Origin: Ktedonobacter robiniae
GTDB lineage: Bacteria; Chloroflexota; Ktedonobacteria; Ktedonobacterales; Ktedonobacteraceae
Length of the DNA: 64,000 nt
NCBI RefSeq assembly: GCF_016587375.1
Contig: NZ_BNJG01000001.1
Location: forward strand, 992,001-1,056,000
Direction of reading: 5' to 3'
The translations under genes were made by a program, and so were the position numbers. Within the stretch, counting starts at the first letter, position 1; each line of letters opens with the position of its first letter. Below are positions 26,606 to 36,364 of the stretch, piece after piece. The notes under the pieces are model-generated. The model saw only the letters and a program-made list of their open reading frames with translations. It ran no database searches and was not told where the DNA came from.

Positions 26606-26677
26606 GGGTCCAGGGGCGCTGCCCCTGGCGGGGTTTGGGGTGTCCCCAATTCCTCTTTCTGTTGCCGCCGTAGGCGG
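26606..26677. repeat. Chain of three mini-hairpins (GGGGTCCAGGGGCGCTGCC type)
   Basis: CCAGGGGCGCTGCCCCTGG (26610-26628), GGGGTGTCCCC (26637-26647) and CCGCCGTAGGCGG (26665-26677) follow in series. The first two form a palindromic repeat type I have seen in unrelated bacterial genomes. It lies in the gene-free interval 26552-26827. Confidence 0.5.
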
Positions 26678-26827
26678 TAGGAAAAACCTGCATATGGGGT
26701 AAGCTGAGAAAAAAGAAAAGAGGCCGGAAAGCAGCATCGGCCTCTTTTGAATTGCTCTACTTTAGTACAGGCAGCAGTGTTGTATGCGAATACAGGCATG
26801 CGTATGCCCATACATGAGCACTAAAGG

Positions 26828-27025
26828 CTACGCCTGTACGTTGTACTTCGAACGGCGGCGGCTGATTGAGCCACCCTTACGCCCGGCAGCCTGGGCCTCT
26901 TCACTGGTCCACTTGTGGGCTGTGCCGAGAGCATGAGCCGCTTTTCCGCCTTTGCTCGCAATTTCTTTTTTCTTTTCGGGACTCATAGAAGCGAAACCAC
27001 GACCGCGACCTTTTTGTGACTGCAT
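26828..27025 (-). CDS. KGG-repeat stress protein
   Basis: 65 residues. It carries GFASMSPEKKKEIASKGGKAAH and AQAAGRKGGSISRRR, the KGG repeats of the con-10/YciG family. These small hydrophilic basic proteins are linked to general stress and sporulation in other organisms. The ATG follows AGGAGAAAATCA, a fair ribosome site. Single gene with a 520-nt upstream region. Confidence 0.8.
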   Translation of the reverse strand: MQSQKGRGRGFASMSPEKKKEIASKGGKAAHALGTAHKWTSEEAQAAGRKGGSISRRRSKYNVQA

Positions 27026-27547
27026 TGATTTTCTCCTCTTCAGTTTCTAGTGACTTCTCGTCGTCAATGCTTGCGAACCACACTAGAGAGCTGAAACAGA
27101 CAACCTCTCCAACTCTCGCAATGAAGATAAGCTCCTAGCTTGCTCTATTTTTACTTTAGAGCCAAGCTGTTGTATACCTCATACACTAAACACGACGCAT
27201 GTAACGTTTTGGATACAGCAGAGGTGAAGCTTTCTTCATAAACCCAGCAGCTACCTGTCCACCTGGATGAACTTACAATAGCTTGCTGTGTTCGTTAACA
27301 GTTAAAGCATAACAGCAACCCCAAAGAGGGGGCAACCCCTGCCAGAAAATTTTCAGCGTTCTCTAAGGTTTACTTAAGCATTTCTAAGGAAAGGATGAGC
27401 TTACAGGGACGTATCTATGGTCAGGAGAGAAGAAAAAAGGCATAGGCGAGAAGAGGCGTCAGAGAAAGCTGAGAAAACTTATAAAAAGGCTAAGTTTTTT
27501 AAGGCTAGGAAGGAGGGTGCGTAACAAAGCGTATAGGACATTTAGGG
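27026..27547. other. Gene-free region upstream of the KGG gene
   Basis: About 520 nt with no credible ORF. It is the upstream region of the KGG gene and lies past the receiver gene's stop. A weak AACCCC/GGGG element at about 27318-27340 is the only structure noted. Confidence 0.35.
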
Positions 27548-27934
27548 CTATGACGACGCCAGTGGTCCTGTAACACTTTTAATTAGAGAAATAATCTCGT
27601 CGACCGAGAAAGGCTTTTCGAGCAGGGAGACCTGGAGGTCGCGCAAGGCCTCGATATCGGTGAACGTTGCCGCGGTAGTTAAAATAATAGGCAAGGAGGC
27701 CAGGTGGGGAAAGCCGCGCATCTGCTTGATCACCTCGAAGCCCGACATCGTTCCATTCAAGCGCCAATCGACGATTAATAGATCAACGGGTTCGAAGCCT
27801 GATTCTATATTGGTGAGAGCATCCAGGCATGCCTCGGCGTCGGCATAGGCCGCCACCAGATAGCCTTCATCTTGTAGCACGAGCATGACCATTTCTTGAA
27901 TGGCTATATCGTCTTCAAGCAGACCTACTCGCAT
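27548..27934 (-). CDS. Single-domain response regulator
   Basis: 128 residues, one receiver domain and no output domain. MRVGLLEDDIAIQEM (acidic pair), LLIVDWRLN (phospho-acceptor Asp), ILTTAAT (Thr switch) and LLEKPFSVDEI (conserved Lys) are present. ATG at 27934 follows GAAGGGAAGAG. It lies downstream of the histidine kinase gene on the same strand, beyond a hairpin, so it is the probable partner. Confidence 0.85.
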   Translation of the reverse strand: MRVGLLEDDIAIQEMVMLVLQDEGYLVAAYADAEACLDALTNIESGFEPVDLLIVDWRLNGTMSGFEVIKQMRGFPHLASLPIILTTAATFTDIEALRDLQVSLLEKPFSVDEIISLIKSVTGPLASS

Positions 27935-28061
27935 AACTCTTCCCTTCGAAAACATCAAATACGAGGAATATACACGCACACTATAACAAACTGTGCTTTA
28001 TTTAGCAAGTGCCAAACAAGCGTGAACCTACTTCATTTTACCATCTAGCGTGAGAAGGGGT

Positions 28062-28116
28062 AAAGGTATGTCTGGGGATGGGCTGGCGCTGTCAGCCCAT
28101 CCCCAGACATACCTTT
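28062..28116. terminator. Long perfect hairpin after the histidine kinase gene
   Basis: A 24-bp stem from AAAGGTATGTCTGGGGATGG with a 7-nt loop, 30 nt past the kinase stop. It stands between kinase and receiver, so the pair may be only partly co-transcribed. Confidence 0.8.
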
Positions 28117-28146
28117 GCGAGCGTTCCTTGGCCAGGTACTGCTGCT

Positions 28147-29547
28147 TTATGGCATATGCAGTACTATCTCGTCTGGAGCCGGGACTTTAGCGCGTTGAGG
28201 TTGCCGATACTCTGGTTGAAGCGTTTTCTCATCTGCCATAGGCATGGGAGCGATGGGCAGGGCTAGCGTAATACTCGTGCCGCGCCCTTCGTCACTCTGA
28301 AGCCATACCTGCCCATGCATCTGCTCAACCAGGCTCTGCACAAGGTAGAGTCCCAACCCATTTCCCGGCACGCGCTCATGCATATCGTGTTCCAGGCGCG
28401 TAAAGGGGCGGAAAAGTGCTTGTTGCAGGTGGCGGGGGATACCGACCCCGTGATCATGGACCGTCACGTAGAGATAGTGGTCCTCCGCCGGACACTCACG
28501 CTCTGTATGCGTTGTCACAAGAGAGTAAGAGGATCCGCTATAGGGAGCATGATCGGTCACCAATATCTCGATCAACCCTCCCTGAGGGGAGTATTTGATG
28601 GCATTATCAAGCAAATTAGCCAGCGCCTGGCGTACACGTGCCGGGTCCACCCAGGCAGGTGGCATCTCGCGCGCGACTTCCGCGACCTCAGCAACCTCCG
28701 CGATCTCTAAAGAAAGGCGATACTGACCTGGGCTTACCTGGTCCAGGCGCTCTTGCTCAGATGTAATCATTTGCCGACAGAGGCTCACAATATCTACCGC
28801 ATCCAGGCTCATCCGCAGTTGCCCCTGGCTGACTCGCGCCACATCCTGTACGTCGTTTAACAATAACTCCAGTTGCTGTGTCTTCTCCTGAACCATGCGT
28901 AAGTAGGCGCGCCAATCTAAGCTCTCTAAACTGGCCTCCTGCGCACCTGGATCATCGCCATAGGTCATATAAAGCTCGGTATAGCCCTTGAGGGCCGTCA
29001 ATGGGCGGCGCAACTCATGGCAAAGAAGGGCGAGAAAATGATGCTGCTCTTGCAGAAACTGCGCGCTGGTGTCTTGATACCGCCTGACACAGCTCTCACC
29101 ATACAATTCTATCAGTCCCTCAAGCAGTCGGCGCGATCCAGTCGCCAGGTAGTGTTGTAAGAGATGCATAATTCCGGGATGAAAGAACTCAGGCTGGGTA
29201 TGGCAACACACCACCATTCCCAACAACCCACCAGAACCCGAGACCGGGACAACTGCCAGGCTGCCAACAGACGCCTGACCAGGCAGGTGCGCCGCATTGC
29301 TAATCCAGGGTACGCCCATCTGCGTGGTAATGTCATAGAGCGCGCGCAAGGCACCTTCCATCTCCTCATCCCAGTTTCCTGGTTTGCCATATGTATGTTG
29401 AAGATCTTCTCGGGCACAGAGACGCTGAAGTAGGGGATGAGCCAGTGCAGTCTCAAAACACACCAGGTCCAGATAGACAATATCACAACTAATGAGCGCG
29501 CGAATCTCCATAATCACACGCGCGAATAGAGCTTTAGCCGAAGACAT
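28147..29547 (-). CDS. Sensor histidine kinase with N-terminal GAF-like domain
   Basis: 466 residues, soluble. The first 160 look GAF-like (LISCDIVYLDLVCFETALAHP ... SVGSLAVVPVSGSGGLLGMVVC). H-box LLCHELRRPLTALKGY gives the phospho-His. The ATPase domain has NLLDNAIKYSPQGG (N box), HDHGVGIPRHLQ (G1), FRPFTR (F) and GNGLGL (G2). A tandem EVAEVAEVA string lies near the start of the catalytic domain. ATG at 29547 follows ACGAGG; a GTG seven codons earlier is a poorer start. Confidence 0.88.
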   Translation of the reverse strand: MSSAKALFARVIMEIRALISCDIVYLDLVCFETALAHPLLQRLCAREDLQHTYGKPGNWDEEMEGALRALYDITTQMGVPWISNAAHLPGQASVGSLAVVPVSGSGGLLGMVVCCHTQPEFFHPGIMHLLQHYLATGSRRLLEGLIELYGESCVRRYQDTSAQFLQEQHHFLALLCHELRRPLTALKGYTELYMTYGDDPGAQEASLESLDWRAYLRMVQEKTQQLELLLNDVQDVARVSQGQLRMSLDAVDIVSLCRQMITSEQERLDQVSPGQYRLSLEIAEVAEVAEVAREMPPAWVDPARVRQALANLLDNAIKYSPQGGLIEILVTDHAPYSGSSYSLVTTHTERECPAEDHYLYVTVHDHGVGIPRHLQQALFRPFTRLEHDMHERVPGNGLGLYLVQSLVEQMHGQVWLQSDEGRGTSITLALPIAPMPMADEKTLQPEYRQPQRAKVPAPDEIVLHMP

Positions 29548-29632
29548 ACCATACCTCGTACCAGCCACATATGTACAAATTCTATCTAGTTTAGTATAAG
29601 TGCAAATAAAGGCAAGCGAACACTATTTCCGT

Positions 29633-29674
29633 CTCGTTTTTATTCTTGACCGAAACGAGCCAAAAAGGTACAAT
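29633..29674 (+). promoter_or_regulatory. Sigma-70 promoter with overlapping inverted repeat
   Basis: TTGACC (29646-29651), a 17-nt spacer and TACAAT (29669-29674) form a near-consensus promoter for the HEAT-repeat gene, whose start is about 60 nt on. CTCGTTT (29633-29639) and AAACGAG (29653-29659) flank the -35 as an operator-like inverted repeat. Confidence 0.65.
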
Positions 29675-29740
29675 GAGCATATATTCCCTTAAAATTATAA
29701 TTGTGCATACAACATTCAAAAAGAGATGGGGAGGATGGGG

Positions 29741-31621
29741 ATGCCAGATACAAGCTCTAAACAAGCGCCTCTAGAGGCTGAGATACCGTCACCAATGGTG
29801 AAACACGAAGTTGAAGACCATACACATATTGTGCATATGCTTAAGCTAGAAGCCCCTGATATACAGCATGCCCAGGGGCCATTAACAGGAGTACCAGACG
29901 CCCTGGCAAGCTTTTCAACGGGCGCGCTGGAGTACAGGCTCCTCCACCAGGTACAACCTCCACTTGATGTAGACATACCAGTGCACAAGGCCAGCTTGAA
30001 TGCTTTGCGGAGAGAGATCACCTGTCTTTTGACCCGCTTGAGCTGGCGGAAAGCGCTACCCGAGGAGGTCGCTGCGCGCCTCACTGAACTCCTACCAGTC
30101 GGCCCCTTCTCTCTCTGGCACCCTCACCTCCTCGCCACCCTCTTTGAAATCGACCGCCGGGGACACTTGCTTCCCGCCTGGCTTTATCTTATCCAGCAAG
30201 GCGATGTTTCCTCTCAGGCACCAGGTGACGATCCTACCACACAGTCTCACAACTACGCTCGTCGCATCGCCATCCTCTTGCTTGGCTACTATAAACAGGT
30301 AGGCACACCAGCAGCGGACTCGCCCGCTAGAGACGCCCAGGACACATTGCCGATGCTACAGGCCCTGCTCTATGATCCCTCTGCCTCATTCTATGCAGCG
30401 CGGGCTCTGGCACACCTGGGGCACAATCAGGCGCAACAAATCCTGTTGCAAACGCTCTGCGAGACCAGAGGCTGGAACAGGCTCGCCATTCTTGAACAAT
30501 GCCTGGCCCTTGGGCATGCACCATTTGCGGAATTCTTGCTGATTCATGGGATCGCTAAGATGCCCGGCCTGGAACACTATGCGGCGAGCGCACTCTATCA
30601 CGCGCTCGACCTGGCACCCTACCTGGAGCAGAGCAGGCAGCAGCCCCGGCTCGCCGCGCAGGCGGCGCTTGTGCTCTATTATATGATAGAGGAGAGTAAA
30701 GAGCCATCTGCGTGCCAGGAGGCGGTCCCACGCCTCTTTACGCGCTCGCTCGCAGGCCAGGCCAGCGCGCTCTTCAAAAGTGCAAGGCAGCAGCCATCCT
30801 GGCAGGCAGCACTCGCCCTTCATGCCCTGGGAGCGCTCTGTGCTCGCTACTGGCAGGCCATCAACCAGGGCCTGGCCCTGGAGAGCAACCTTGTAGCTCA
30901 GATCTACCCCTGCCTTCCCATGATGCCTGAAATTGAAGCATGGATGCAACACAATGGGCGCGAACTGCTCTTTACCGCCCTCTGTTCCCAGCAGGATACC
31001 CTCCTGCCCCTCCTCGCCCAAGCCCTGGCTGAACTTGGCGAGATCCGCGCCGTAGACCCTCTATTGCTCTACCTGGAGAGCGTCCGCACGCTGGAACACC
31101 AGGAGCAGGCTCAGGCGCTAAGCAGCGTCTGCCTGGCTCTTGGGCAATTTGGTGACCTGCGCGCCACCCCTGTGCTACAGAAGTTGGTGGCGAACGTCAT
31201 CGATCCCTCCGGCAGGCGCCAGCGCACTCCACTCAAGGAGGCGCTCCTGGAGCCACAGGCAACCGACTATGCGGGGAGCCTGCTGTATGTGGCAGTGCTT
31301 CAAGCCTGCCGCCAGCTTCCCACGCCCGAAGCACAAGCATTAAGCTATCAGGGGCTAAACGATCTCGATCCACGTGTACGCCTGGCTGCTCTAGAGACAC
31401 TACGCATCCTTGATGTCACAGGCAGCGAAGCCCAAAGCCGGGCAAGCGTTCGCCAGGCCCTCAGCGATCAGAACGCGGCAGTAGCCGGCCTGGCCTGCCA
31501 GGTCAGCGCTCAGTACCATGATCAGGAAGCCGCACCTCTCCTGCAACAACTGCTTATCACACATCCCACAGTGACACAAGCCGCCCTCCTGGCGCTCCAC
31601 CAGCTCCAAAAAGAAGGGTAA
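29741..31621 (+). CDS. HEAT-repeat protein of unknown function
   Basis: 626 residues, helical throughout after about residue 80. Repeats such as QALLYDPSASFYAARALAHLGHNQAQQILLQTL, LLPLLAQALAELGEIRAVDPLLLYL, CLALGQFGDLRATPVLQKL and DLDPRVRLAALETLRILDV are HEAT/PBS-lyase type, meaning a curved scaffold for protein binding. No catalytic domain or membrane span seen. I prefer the ATG at 29741 because GGGAGG lies 6 nt upstream; in-frame ATGs at 29726 and 29735 overlap that site. A strong promoter lies just ahead. Confidence 0.72.
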   Translation: MPDTSSKQAPLEAEIPSPMVKHEVEDHTHIVHMLKLEAPDIQHAQGPLTGVPDALASFSTGALEYRLLHQVQPPLDVDIPVHKASLNALRREITCLLTRLSWRKALPEEVAARLTELLPVGPFSLWHPHLLATLFEIDRRGHLLPAWLYLIQQGDVSSQAPGDDPTTQSHNYARRIAILLLGYYKQVGTPAADSPARDAQDTLPMLQALLYDPSASFYAARALAHLGHNQAQQILLQTLCETRGWNRLAILEQCLALGHAPFAEFLLIHGIAKMPGLEHYAASALYHALDLAPYLEQSRQQPRLAAQAALVLYYMIEESKEPSACQEAVPRLFTRSLAGQASALFKSARQQPSWQAALALHALGALCARYWQAINQGLALESNLVAQIYPCLPMMPEIEAWMQHNGRELLFTALCSQQDTLLPLLAQALAELGEIRAVDPLLLYLESVRTLEHQEQAQALSSVCLALGQFGDLRATPVLQKLVANVIDPSGRRQRTPLKEALLEPQATDYAGSLLYVAVLQACRQLPTPEAQALSYQGLNDLDPRVRLAALETLRILDVTGSEAQSRASVRQALSDQNAAVAGLACQVSAQYHDQEAAPLLQQLLITHPTVTQAALLALHQLQKEG

Positions 31622-31677
31622 TTGGTGGTATGTGATGTGGGAAGGGCAGCAGCCTTTCCACATCACATACCACCAAT
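31621..31677. terminator. Long hairpin directly at the stop of the HEAT gene
   Basis: A 25-bp stem (one mismatch) starts ATTGGTGGTATGTGATGTGG right at the stop codon and closes on CAGCAG. Confidence 0.8.
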
Positions 31678-32059
31678 AGCCACGGTTTTGCGAGAAATAT
31701 TGACTGTTTTCATCCCCAGATGATAGATCTCTATACTCTTATTTTCTATATGGACTGTATTTGTATATATTTTAAAATCAAATGCTTTAATTCCAGACAT
31801 CGACTATTACCAACGTATACCGTGACTTTTGTAACAATTTCACGCTTACTAACATCTATTTTTCCATACCGAATGTATAATATTTATAGAAAAGCGTATT
31901 GTTACAAATATGTGAGCAGGCGCCTTTATGGAGGACCGTGCTCTCATCTTCTGCGCGTACTGCCTATTCGGAAACCTGAACGCTATGCTGGCTACTCCCA
32001 TTCGGGGGCACGGCGAGCGTGGTGTTGGTTTCCGCAGAAGAAGATAAGGGATTTGTTGG
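31678..32059. other. AT-rich upstream region of a Ser/Thr kinase gene
   Basis: About 380 nt, strongly AT-rich in its first two thirds. TATAAT at 31876-31881 is a candidate -10 for the kinase, with no clear -35. CCCATTCGGGGGC at about 31997 repeats a string from 2920. Confidence 0.4.
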
Positions 32060-33451
32060 ATGAATATGTTGGTGGGGAAGACTCTCGGTGGTTATCGCCT
32101 GATCCGCCTGGCCGAGAGTGGAGGGATGGGTGACATCTACTTAGCACAACACATGCGTATTGGGCGCAAAGTGGCAATCAAAGTCGTTTGTGGAGACCTG
32201 CGGGCCGTGCCCAACACACCAGAAGGCAAACAGGCAGCAGCGCGTTTTGAACGTGAGGCACGCGCGGTTGCGGAACTTGATCATGAAAATATTTTGTCGC
32301 TCTATCACTTTGGGGATGAGGTCCTTGAGCAGGATGGGCAAGGCATTACCTATCTAGTCATGCCTTTTATGTCCGAAGGCTCACTCTGGAACTGGCTACA
32401 AAAGCGCACACAACAGTATGGCTTTGGCTGGCCCATCTCGGCTGAAGAGGGTGGCTACTACCTATTACAGGCAGCGGCGGCCTTGCAATATGCACATGAC
32501 CATGGGATTATCCACCGCGATATTAAGCCAACGAACTTCCTGATTCGCGTTGAGCGTGGTTATCCTAAGGGTATGCAGCACCTCAATCTGCAACATATCT
32601 TTCCTCATGGACGACCCAAGCTACTCCTGGCCGACTTTGGCCTGGCCGCATTCTACCGCAATGGACGCTCCCTGCATCGCTCGGTTGGGACACCGCTGTA
32701 CATGGCCCCAGAGCAGTTCGATGATCCCACCCTGGCAACCTCGGTGCATGTGGGCCCCGCCGCGGACCAATACGCCCTGGCGGTTATGATGTATCAGCTC
32801 ATCACCGGGCGCGCGGTCTTTGAAGGCACGGCATCACAGCTCTTGCATCACCATCATAACACCTCCCCAACACCTCCCAGCGCGCACATCCCCTCTCTGC
32901 CATCAGAGCTCGACGAAGTCTTTCTTCGCGCACTGGCAAAAAAACCTGAGCAACGCTACCCCAACATAATGGCATTTGCACAGGCCTATGACACCGTTCT
33001 CCAGGAGCGAACGCAGGTCAAGATGTACGCCCAGGGACGTGCCCTTGACAGTAGAGGCGACATACATGTGGAGGAGGCCGCGTTTGTTATCGATAAACAG
33101 CGTGAAGCGACGACGTTACCCATGCCCCCCCTGGACAAGGTTATCGGCAAAGCCCATGGCCCCGAGCAGCTACCTACCATCTCTTCCGCGACCGTGCACG
33201 CAGCAGCCATACAAGAGGAGGCACCATTGCCACAGCAGTCCTCGCTAGAAGCTATTGTCGAGCAGCATCCCAGGCTTTCCTCGATGTTGCCTGCTGGCAT
33301 CTCCTCTCGGAGTCTCCAATTACGTACGCTCCCGCTGCACTTGCTCCAGCAGTCGACGGCCTTTGGAGTAATTATTGTGGGCCTCGTCTTTTTACTTTTA
33401 CTCACGACAGGCATGCTACTCACCATGCTCCTGCTGGGCCATGGCAGATAA
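32060..33451 (+). CDS. Ser/Thr protein kinase with C-terminal membrane anchor
   Basis: 463 residues. Kinase domain about 8-285: [21 protein letters not shown]41 in [14 protein letters not shown] (D154), ADFGLA (D192), [10 protein letters not shown] and [16 protein letters not shown] spacer of about 150 residues leads to a C-terminal span ([20 protein letters not shown]), so the kinase faces the cytoplasm and almost nothing protrudes. All catalytic residues are present. An insertion ([23 protein letters not shown]) between the HRD and DFG motifs is unusual for PknB-type kinases. Signal and substrates unknown. Confidence 0.88.
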   Translation: MNMLVGKTLGGYRLIRLAESGGMGDIYLAQHMRIGRKVAIKVVCGDLRAVPNTPEGKQAAARFEREARAVAELDHENILSLYHFGDEVLEQDGQGITYLVMPFMSEGSLWNWLQKRTQQYGFGWPISAEEGGYYLLQAAAALQYAHDHGIIHRDIKPTNFLIRVERGYPKGMQHLNLQHIFPHGRPKLLLADFGLAAFYRNGRSLHRSVGTPLYMAPEQFDDPTLATSVHVGPAADQYALAVMMYQLITGRAVFEGTASQLLHHHHNTSPTPPSAHIPSLPSELDEVFLRALAKKPEQRYPNIMAFAQAYDTVLQERTQVKMYAQGRALDSRGDIHVEEAAFVIDKQREATTLPMPPLDKVIGKAHGPEQLPTISSATVHAAAIQEEAPLPQQSSLEAIVEQHPRLSSMLPAGISSRSLQLRTLPLHLLQQSTAFGVIIVGLVFLLLLTTGMLLTMLLLGHGR

Positions 33452-33479
33452 CACAGCGGGGGAGCAACCTTCCGCTGTG
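33452..33479. terminator. Short hairpin between convergent genes
   Basis: CACAGCGG pairs with CCGCTGTG around a 12-nt loop just after the kinase stop. A second weak pair CAACCTT/AAGGTTG spans 33464-33511. Confidence 0.5.
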
Positions 33480-33522
33480 CGACTATTTCAACCTCCCCTG
33501 CTGTAAGGTTGGCTCTGTATTC

Positions 33523-34329
33523 CTACACTTTACGCGTTAAGGAGGCCTCCTCGTAGGTCGCGATAGTTCGATAGCCGAGGCGCTCATAACAGCGCAATGC
33601 CGCAATATTATCGGTCTTGACATTCAGGCCAATGTGCTCTACCCGCGTGAGCAACTCCTGACTCAGGCGCGCACAGACCTCTGTCCCCAGCCCTCTCCCT
33701 CGCCATTGGGGATCCGTGGCTACGCTTCCAAGAGCGGCAGCCTTATAAGGCTCAGAATAGACATGGATACCAGCAATACTCTGTAAGGCACCCACGCGCT
33801 CACCAACTGTAGCAGCACGAATGCCGCAAAAACAGCCTGTCTCAAGCATCCTTGGGTCAAAGAAATTATTAGGATAACTGACCCGGTAGAACTCCTCAAT
33901 TTCAGGAAGATCGCGCGGACCTAAAGATATCGTTTGGGAGGTGTTGATAGTTTGCAGCCGCCTGGAATCCTGGAGAAGCATTTTCATATGCGTTCCATAA
34001 GAGCGTAGCGTGTATGCCTCCTCCATTATATCCAGTACCCAGGGCGAGAGGTGCGCATCCAACTGCGAGGGCAAGAGTGGCAATAGCAGGCGCATAAAGA
34101 GGCGCATACGCTCCTCATCCTGGTCGGTCAGAGCCAGCAGAACAGGCGTTTGGCCGCTAATATAGAGCAGGGCCAGTTGGTAAATCTCCTGCCCATCCAT
34201 CAGGGCATACCAGCAGGTATAGGGCCAGAAGAAGTCATCCAGGTCACCCAGGTGATAGAGATATAAACCAACATTCTTTAATAGATACTTTTCAATCTTC
34301 TCTTTATCGTGTAGAGCTTCAATATGCAT
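33523..34329 (-). CDS. GNAT family N-acetyltransferase
   Basis: 268 residues. The C-terminal GNAT domain shows AALGSVATDPQWRGRGLGTEVCARLSQELL (acetyl-CoA pyrophosphate loop Q/RxxGxG/A) and NIAALRCYERLGYRTIATYEEA. The N-terminal half (YLYHLGDLDDFFWPYTCWYAL ... MRLFMRLLLPLLPSQ) resembles the first domain of two-domain GNATs. Substrate cannot be predicted. Convergent with the upstream kinase. Confidence 0.8.
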   Translation of the reverse strand: MHIEALHDKEKIEKYLLKNVGLYLYHLGDLDDFFWPYTCWYALMDGQEIYQLALLYISGQTPVLLALTDQDEERMRLFMRLLLPLLPSQLDAHLSPWVLDIMEEAYTLRSYGTHMKMLLQDSRRLQTINTSQTISLGPRDLPEIEEFYRVSYPNNFFDPRMLETGCFCGIRAATVGERVGALQSIAGIHVYSEPYKAAALGSVATDPQWRGRGLGTEVCARLSQELLTRVEHIGLNVKTDNIAALRCYERLGYRTIATYEEASLTRKV

Positions 34330-34370
34330 AGATCGCCGTTATACAACCTTTCAAAATACAGTACCTGCCC

Positions 34371-34435
34371 TGAGCATGAGGTATAAAATACGAAAAATGC
34401 CCTGGGCATTTTTCGTATTTTATACCTCATGCTCA
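34371..34435. terminator. Long perfect hairpin touching the stop of the kinase-TPR gene
   Basis: A 31-bp perfect stem from TGAGCATGAGGTATAAAATA closes on a very small loop. It ends one base before the stop codon of the minus-strand gene. Confidence 0.82.
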
Positions 34436-36211
34436 TTAAGCCTTCATGCTCCAGGCCCTAGCACGCTTACGCGCTTTCTGCGCCTCTTGTGTATTCCCCA
34501 GAGATTCATAGACCTCAGCCTTTAAGAGCCAGGCCCGTGTATACCCTTTATCCATCTCGGTGGCCTCGTTGAGCGCATCCAGCGCGGCCCGGTTGTGGCC
34601 CAGGCGTGAGAGTGCCTCGGCTTTATTGCACCAGGCCACTGCGCTGCGAGGATTGACTGTCAGCGCGCGCGTATAGGCATCCACGGCCCCGGTGTAGTCG
34701 AGCAGACTGGAATGCACATTGCCCAACCCGTTCCAGGCCTGAAAGCTCCTGGGGTCCAGCGCCAGCGCCTGTTGATAGGAGGCCAGAGCCTCCTCCGGGA
34801 GATTCATATCCAGTTGTGCGTCGCCCTTCCCGTTCCAGGCCGCCACATACTGTGCATCGAGTGAGAGGGCACGCTCAAAGTGGACCAGGGCCTGCTGATA
34901 GCGTTGGAGGCGCATCAGGACCAGGCCAGCGCTTACCCAAACCACCGCGTTGCCAGAATCAATCTCCGTCGCGTACAGATATGCGTCCAGGGCCTTACGG
35001 TAGTATCCCTGGTTATAGAGAGCCGTGCCCTTGCCATTCCAGGCATAGAAATTCAGCGGGTCCATACCCAGAGCCTCTTCGTAGGCCTGCAAGGCCTGGG
35101 AGTAGTGCTGTTGCTCAAGGAAGCGATCACCCTCCTGGCATTTTTCAGTAATGCTCAAAGTACTGGCATTTGAGCGACGTTGCGTGAGCGGGGCGCTCTG
35201 ATGCTTGCCCGTGTTGCTTATGTTCAGAGGTGCCGACGAGGGACGCGGAGTAGAGCGCGAGGTTGGCTGTGTATGCGCCTCTGGCTGGACCTGCTGTGGC
35301 GGAACCGGGTAGCGAACGCGTTGGATTTTGGTACTCGTCGTAAAGGCCTGCTCAAAAGCCTGCATAAACTGCTGCATATCGCTAAAGCGGCTATCGGGTT
35401 TAGAGGTCATGGCACGCGTGACAACCTCATCCAGCGCCTGGGGCAGATCTGGATTGAGCGATGAAACCGGAGGAACCGTTCCCCCAGCAGGGTCCAGGGG
35501 ATGGTAGCCAGTTAGCAGCTCATAGAGGACAATGGCGCTCCCATACTGGTCACTTCGTGGATCTACGACGCCACTGGTCTGCTCGGGGGCCATATAACCC
35601 ACTGTGCCGCGCACCGTCACCGTTCGACCAACACGCTCCCCCGGTTCGAGCGCACGCGCAATGCCGAAATCTGTAATCACCAGGCGGTGATCATCCTGGT
35701 GTAACAAAATATTCTCTGGCTTGATGTCACGATGAATAACCGGGCGCGGGCGAGTATGCGCATAGCTCAATGCACCCGCGAGTTGCAGGAAACTGCTCTT
35801 GGCCTCGGAGAGAGGCAAAGGGCCATTGGCCTGCGCGAGACGCGTTCTAAGCGAGCCTGCTGTATAGAGAGGCATCACCAGAAACACACTGGGGCCATCG
35901 CGGCCATAGTCGAGGACTGGCGCGATATTTTGATGGTCGAGGGTCGCGGCAATACGGGCTTCGCGCAGGAAATGCTCGTGCTCACTGTTCGTCGTTCGAC
36001 TTGGAAGCAGGACCTTGATCGCAATATAGCGCGAGAGGTTACGATCTACCCCACGAAAAACCGCCGCGTAGCCACCTTTACTAAGCAAAGCATCCACACG
36101 GTATCGACCCACTAACATAGTATGTATGAGTGGTAAGGAACAGGCACGGCAAAATAAATCGCTGTCCCGGTTTTCATAGCCACAATCAACTTGATCGGCG
36201 CAGCGTCGCAT
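34436..36211 (-). CDS. Zinc-ribbon Ser/Thr kinase fused to TPR repeats
   Basis: 591 residues. Cys4, Cys10, Cys21 and Cys24 form an N-terminal zinc ribbon. The kinase (about 35-295) has SKGGYAAVF, K66 (IAIKVL), HRDIKPEN (D162), DFGIAR (D181) and GTVGYMAPEQ, so it should be active. A Pro/Ser-rich linker follows, then from about 360 to 590 at least six TPRs with the AWNGKG/ALxAYxxALxLDP consensus, a protein-binding scaffold. GGAGGAGGGA precedes the ATG. The neighbouring upstream gene is a degenerate paralogue. Confidence 0.9.
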   Translation of the reverse strand: MRRCADQVDCGYENRDSDLFCRACSLPLIHTMLVGRYRVDALLSKGGYAAVFRGVDRNLSRYIAIKVLLPSRTTNSEHEHFLREARIAATLDHQNIAPVLDYGRDGPSVFLVMPLYTAGSLRTRLAQANGPLPLSEAKSSFLQLAGALSYAHTRPRPVIHRDIKPENILLHQDDHRLVITDFGIARALEPGERVGRTVTVRGTVGYMAPEQTSGVVDPRSDQYGSAIVLYELLTGYHPLDPAGGTVPPVSSLNPDLPQALDEVVTRAMTSKPDSRFSDMQQFMQAFEQAFTTSTKIQRVRYPVPPQQVQPEAHTQPTSRSTPRPSSAPLNISNTGKHQSAPLTQRRSNASTLSITEKCQEGDRFLEQQHYSQALQAYEEALGMDPLNFYAWNGKGTALYNQGYYRKALDAYLYATEIDSGNAVVWVSAGLVLMRLQRYQQALVHFERALSLDAQYVAAWNGKGDAQLDMNLPEEALASYQQALALDPRSFQAWNGLGNVHSSLLDYTGAVDAYTRALTVNPRSAVAWCNKAEALSRLGHNRAALDALNEATEMDKGYTRAWLLKAEVYESLGNTQEAQKARKRARAWSMKA

Positions 36212-36364
36212 TCCCTCCTCCGAGTCGTAGGTTTAAAATTTACCGCGGGCAGATGCTTTTTCTCATCCACCACCTAAGAGCAGCCTGATTCGATCCACTG
36301 TCCAGCAGCAACCACCAGTGGTATGTTGGCCCAGTCTACGCTTCACACACCACCCACGAGCCTG

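Noticed and set aside
26545..26811. 88-codon minus-strand frame
   Set aside because: It reads through the mini-hairpin repeat and starts in the long hairpin region; no protein family.
28660..28720. Tandem 9-bp repeat (EVA) in the histidine kinase as a phase-variable tract
   Set aside because: Units of 9 bp keep the frame and only about three imperfect copies exist; length change would not switch the gene off.
31720..32133. 137-codon plus-strand frame ahead of the kinase
   Set aside because: AT-rich low-quality sequence overlapping the kinase start in another frame; no ribosome site.
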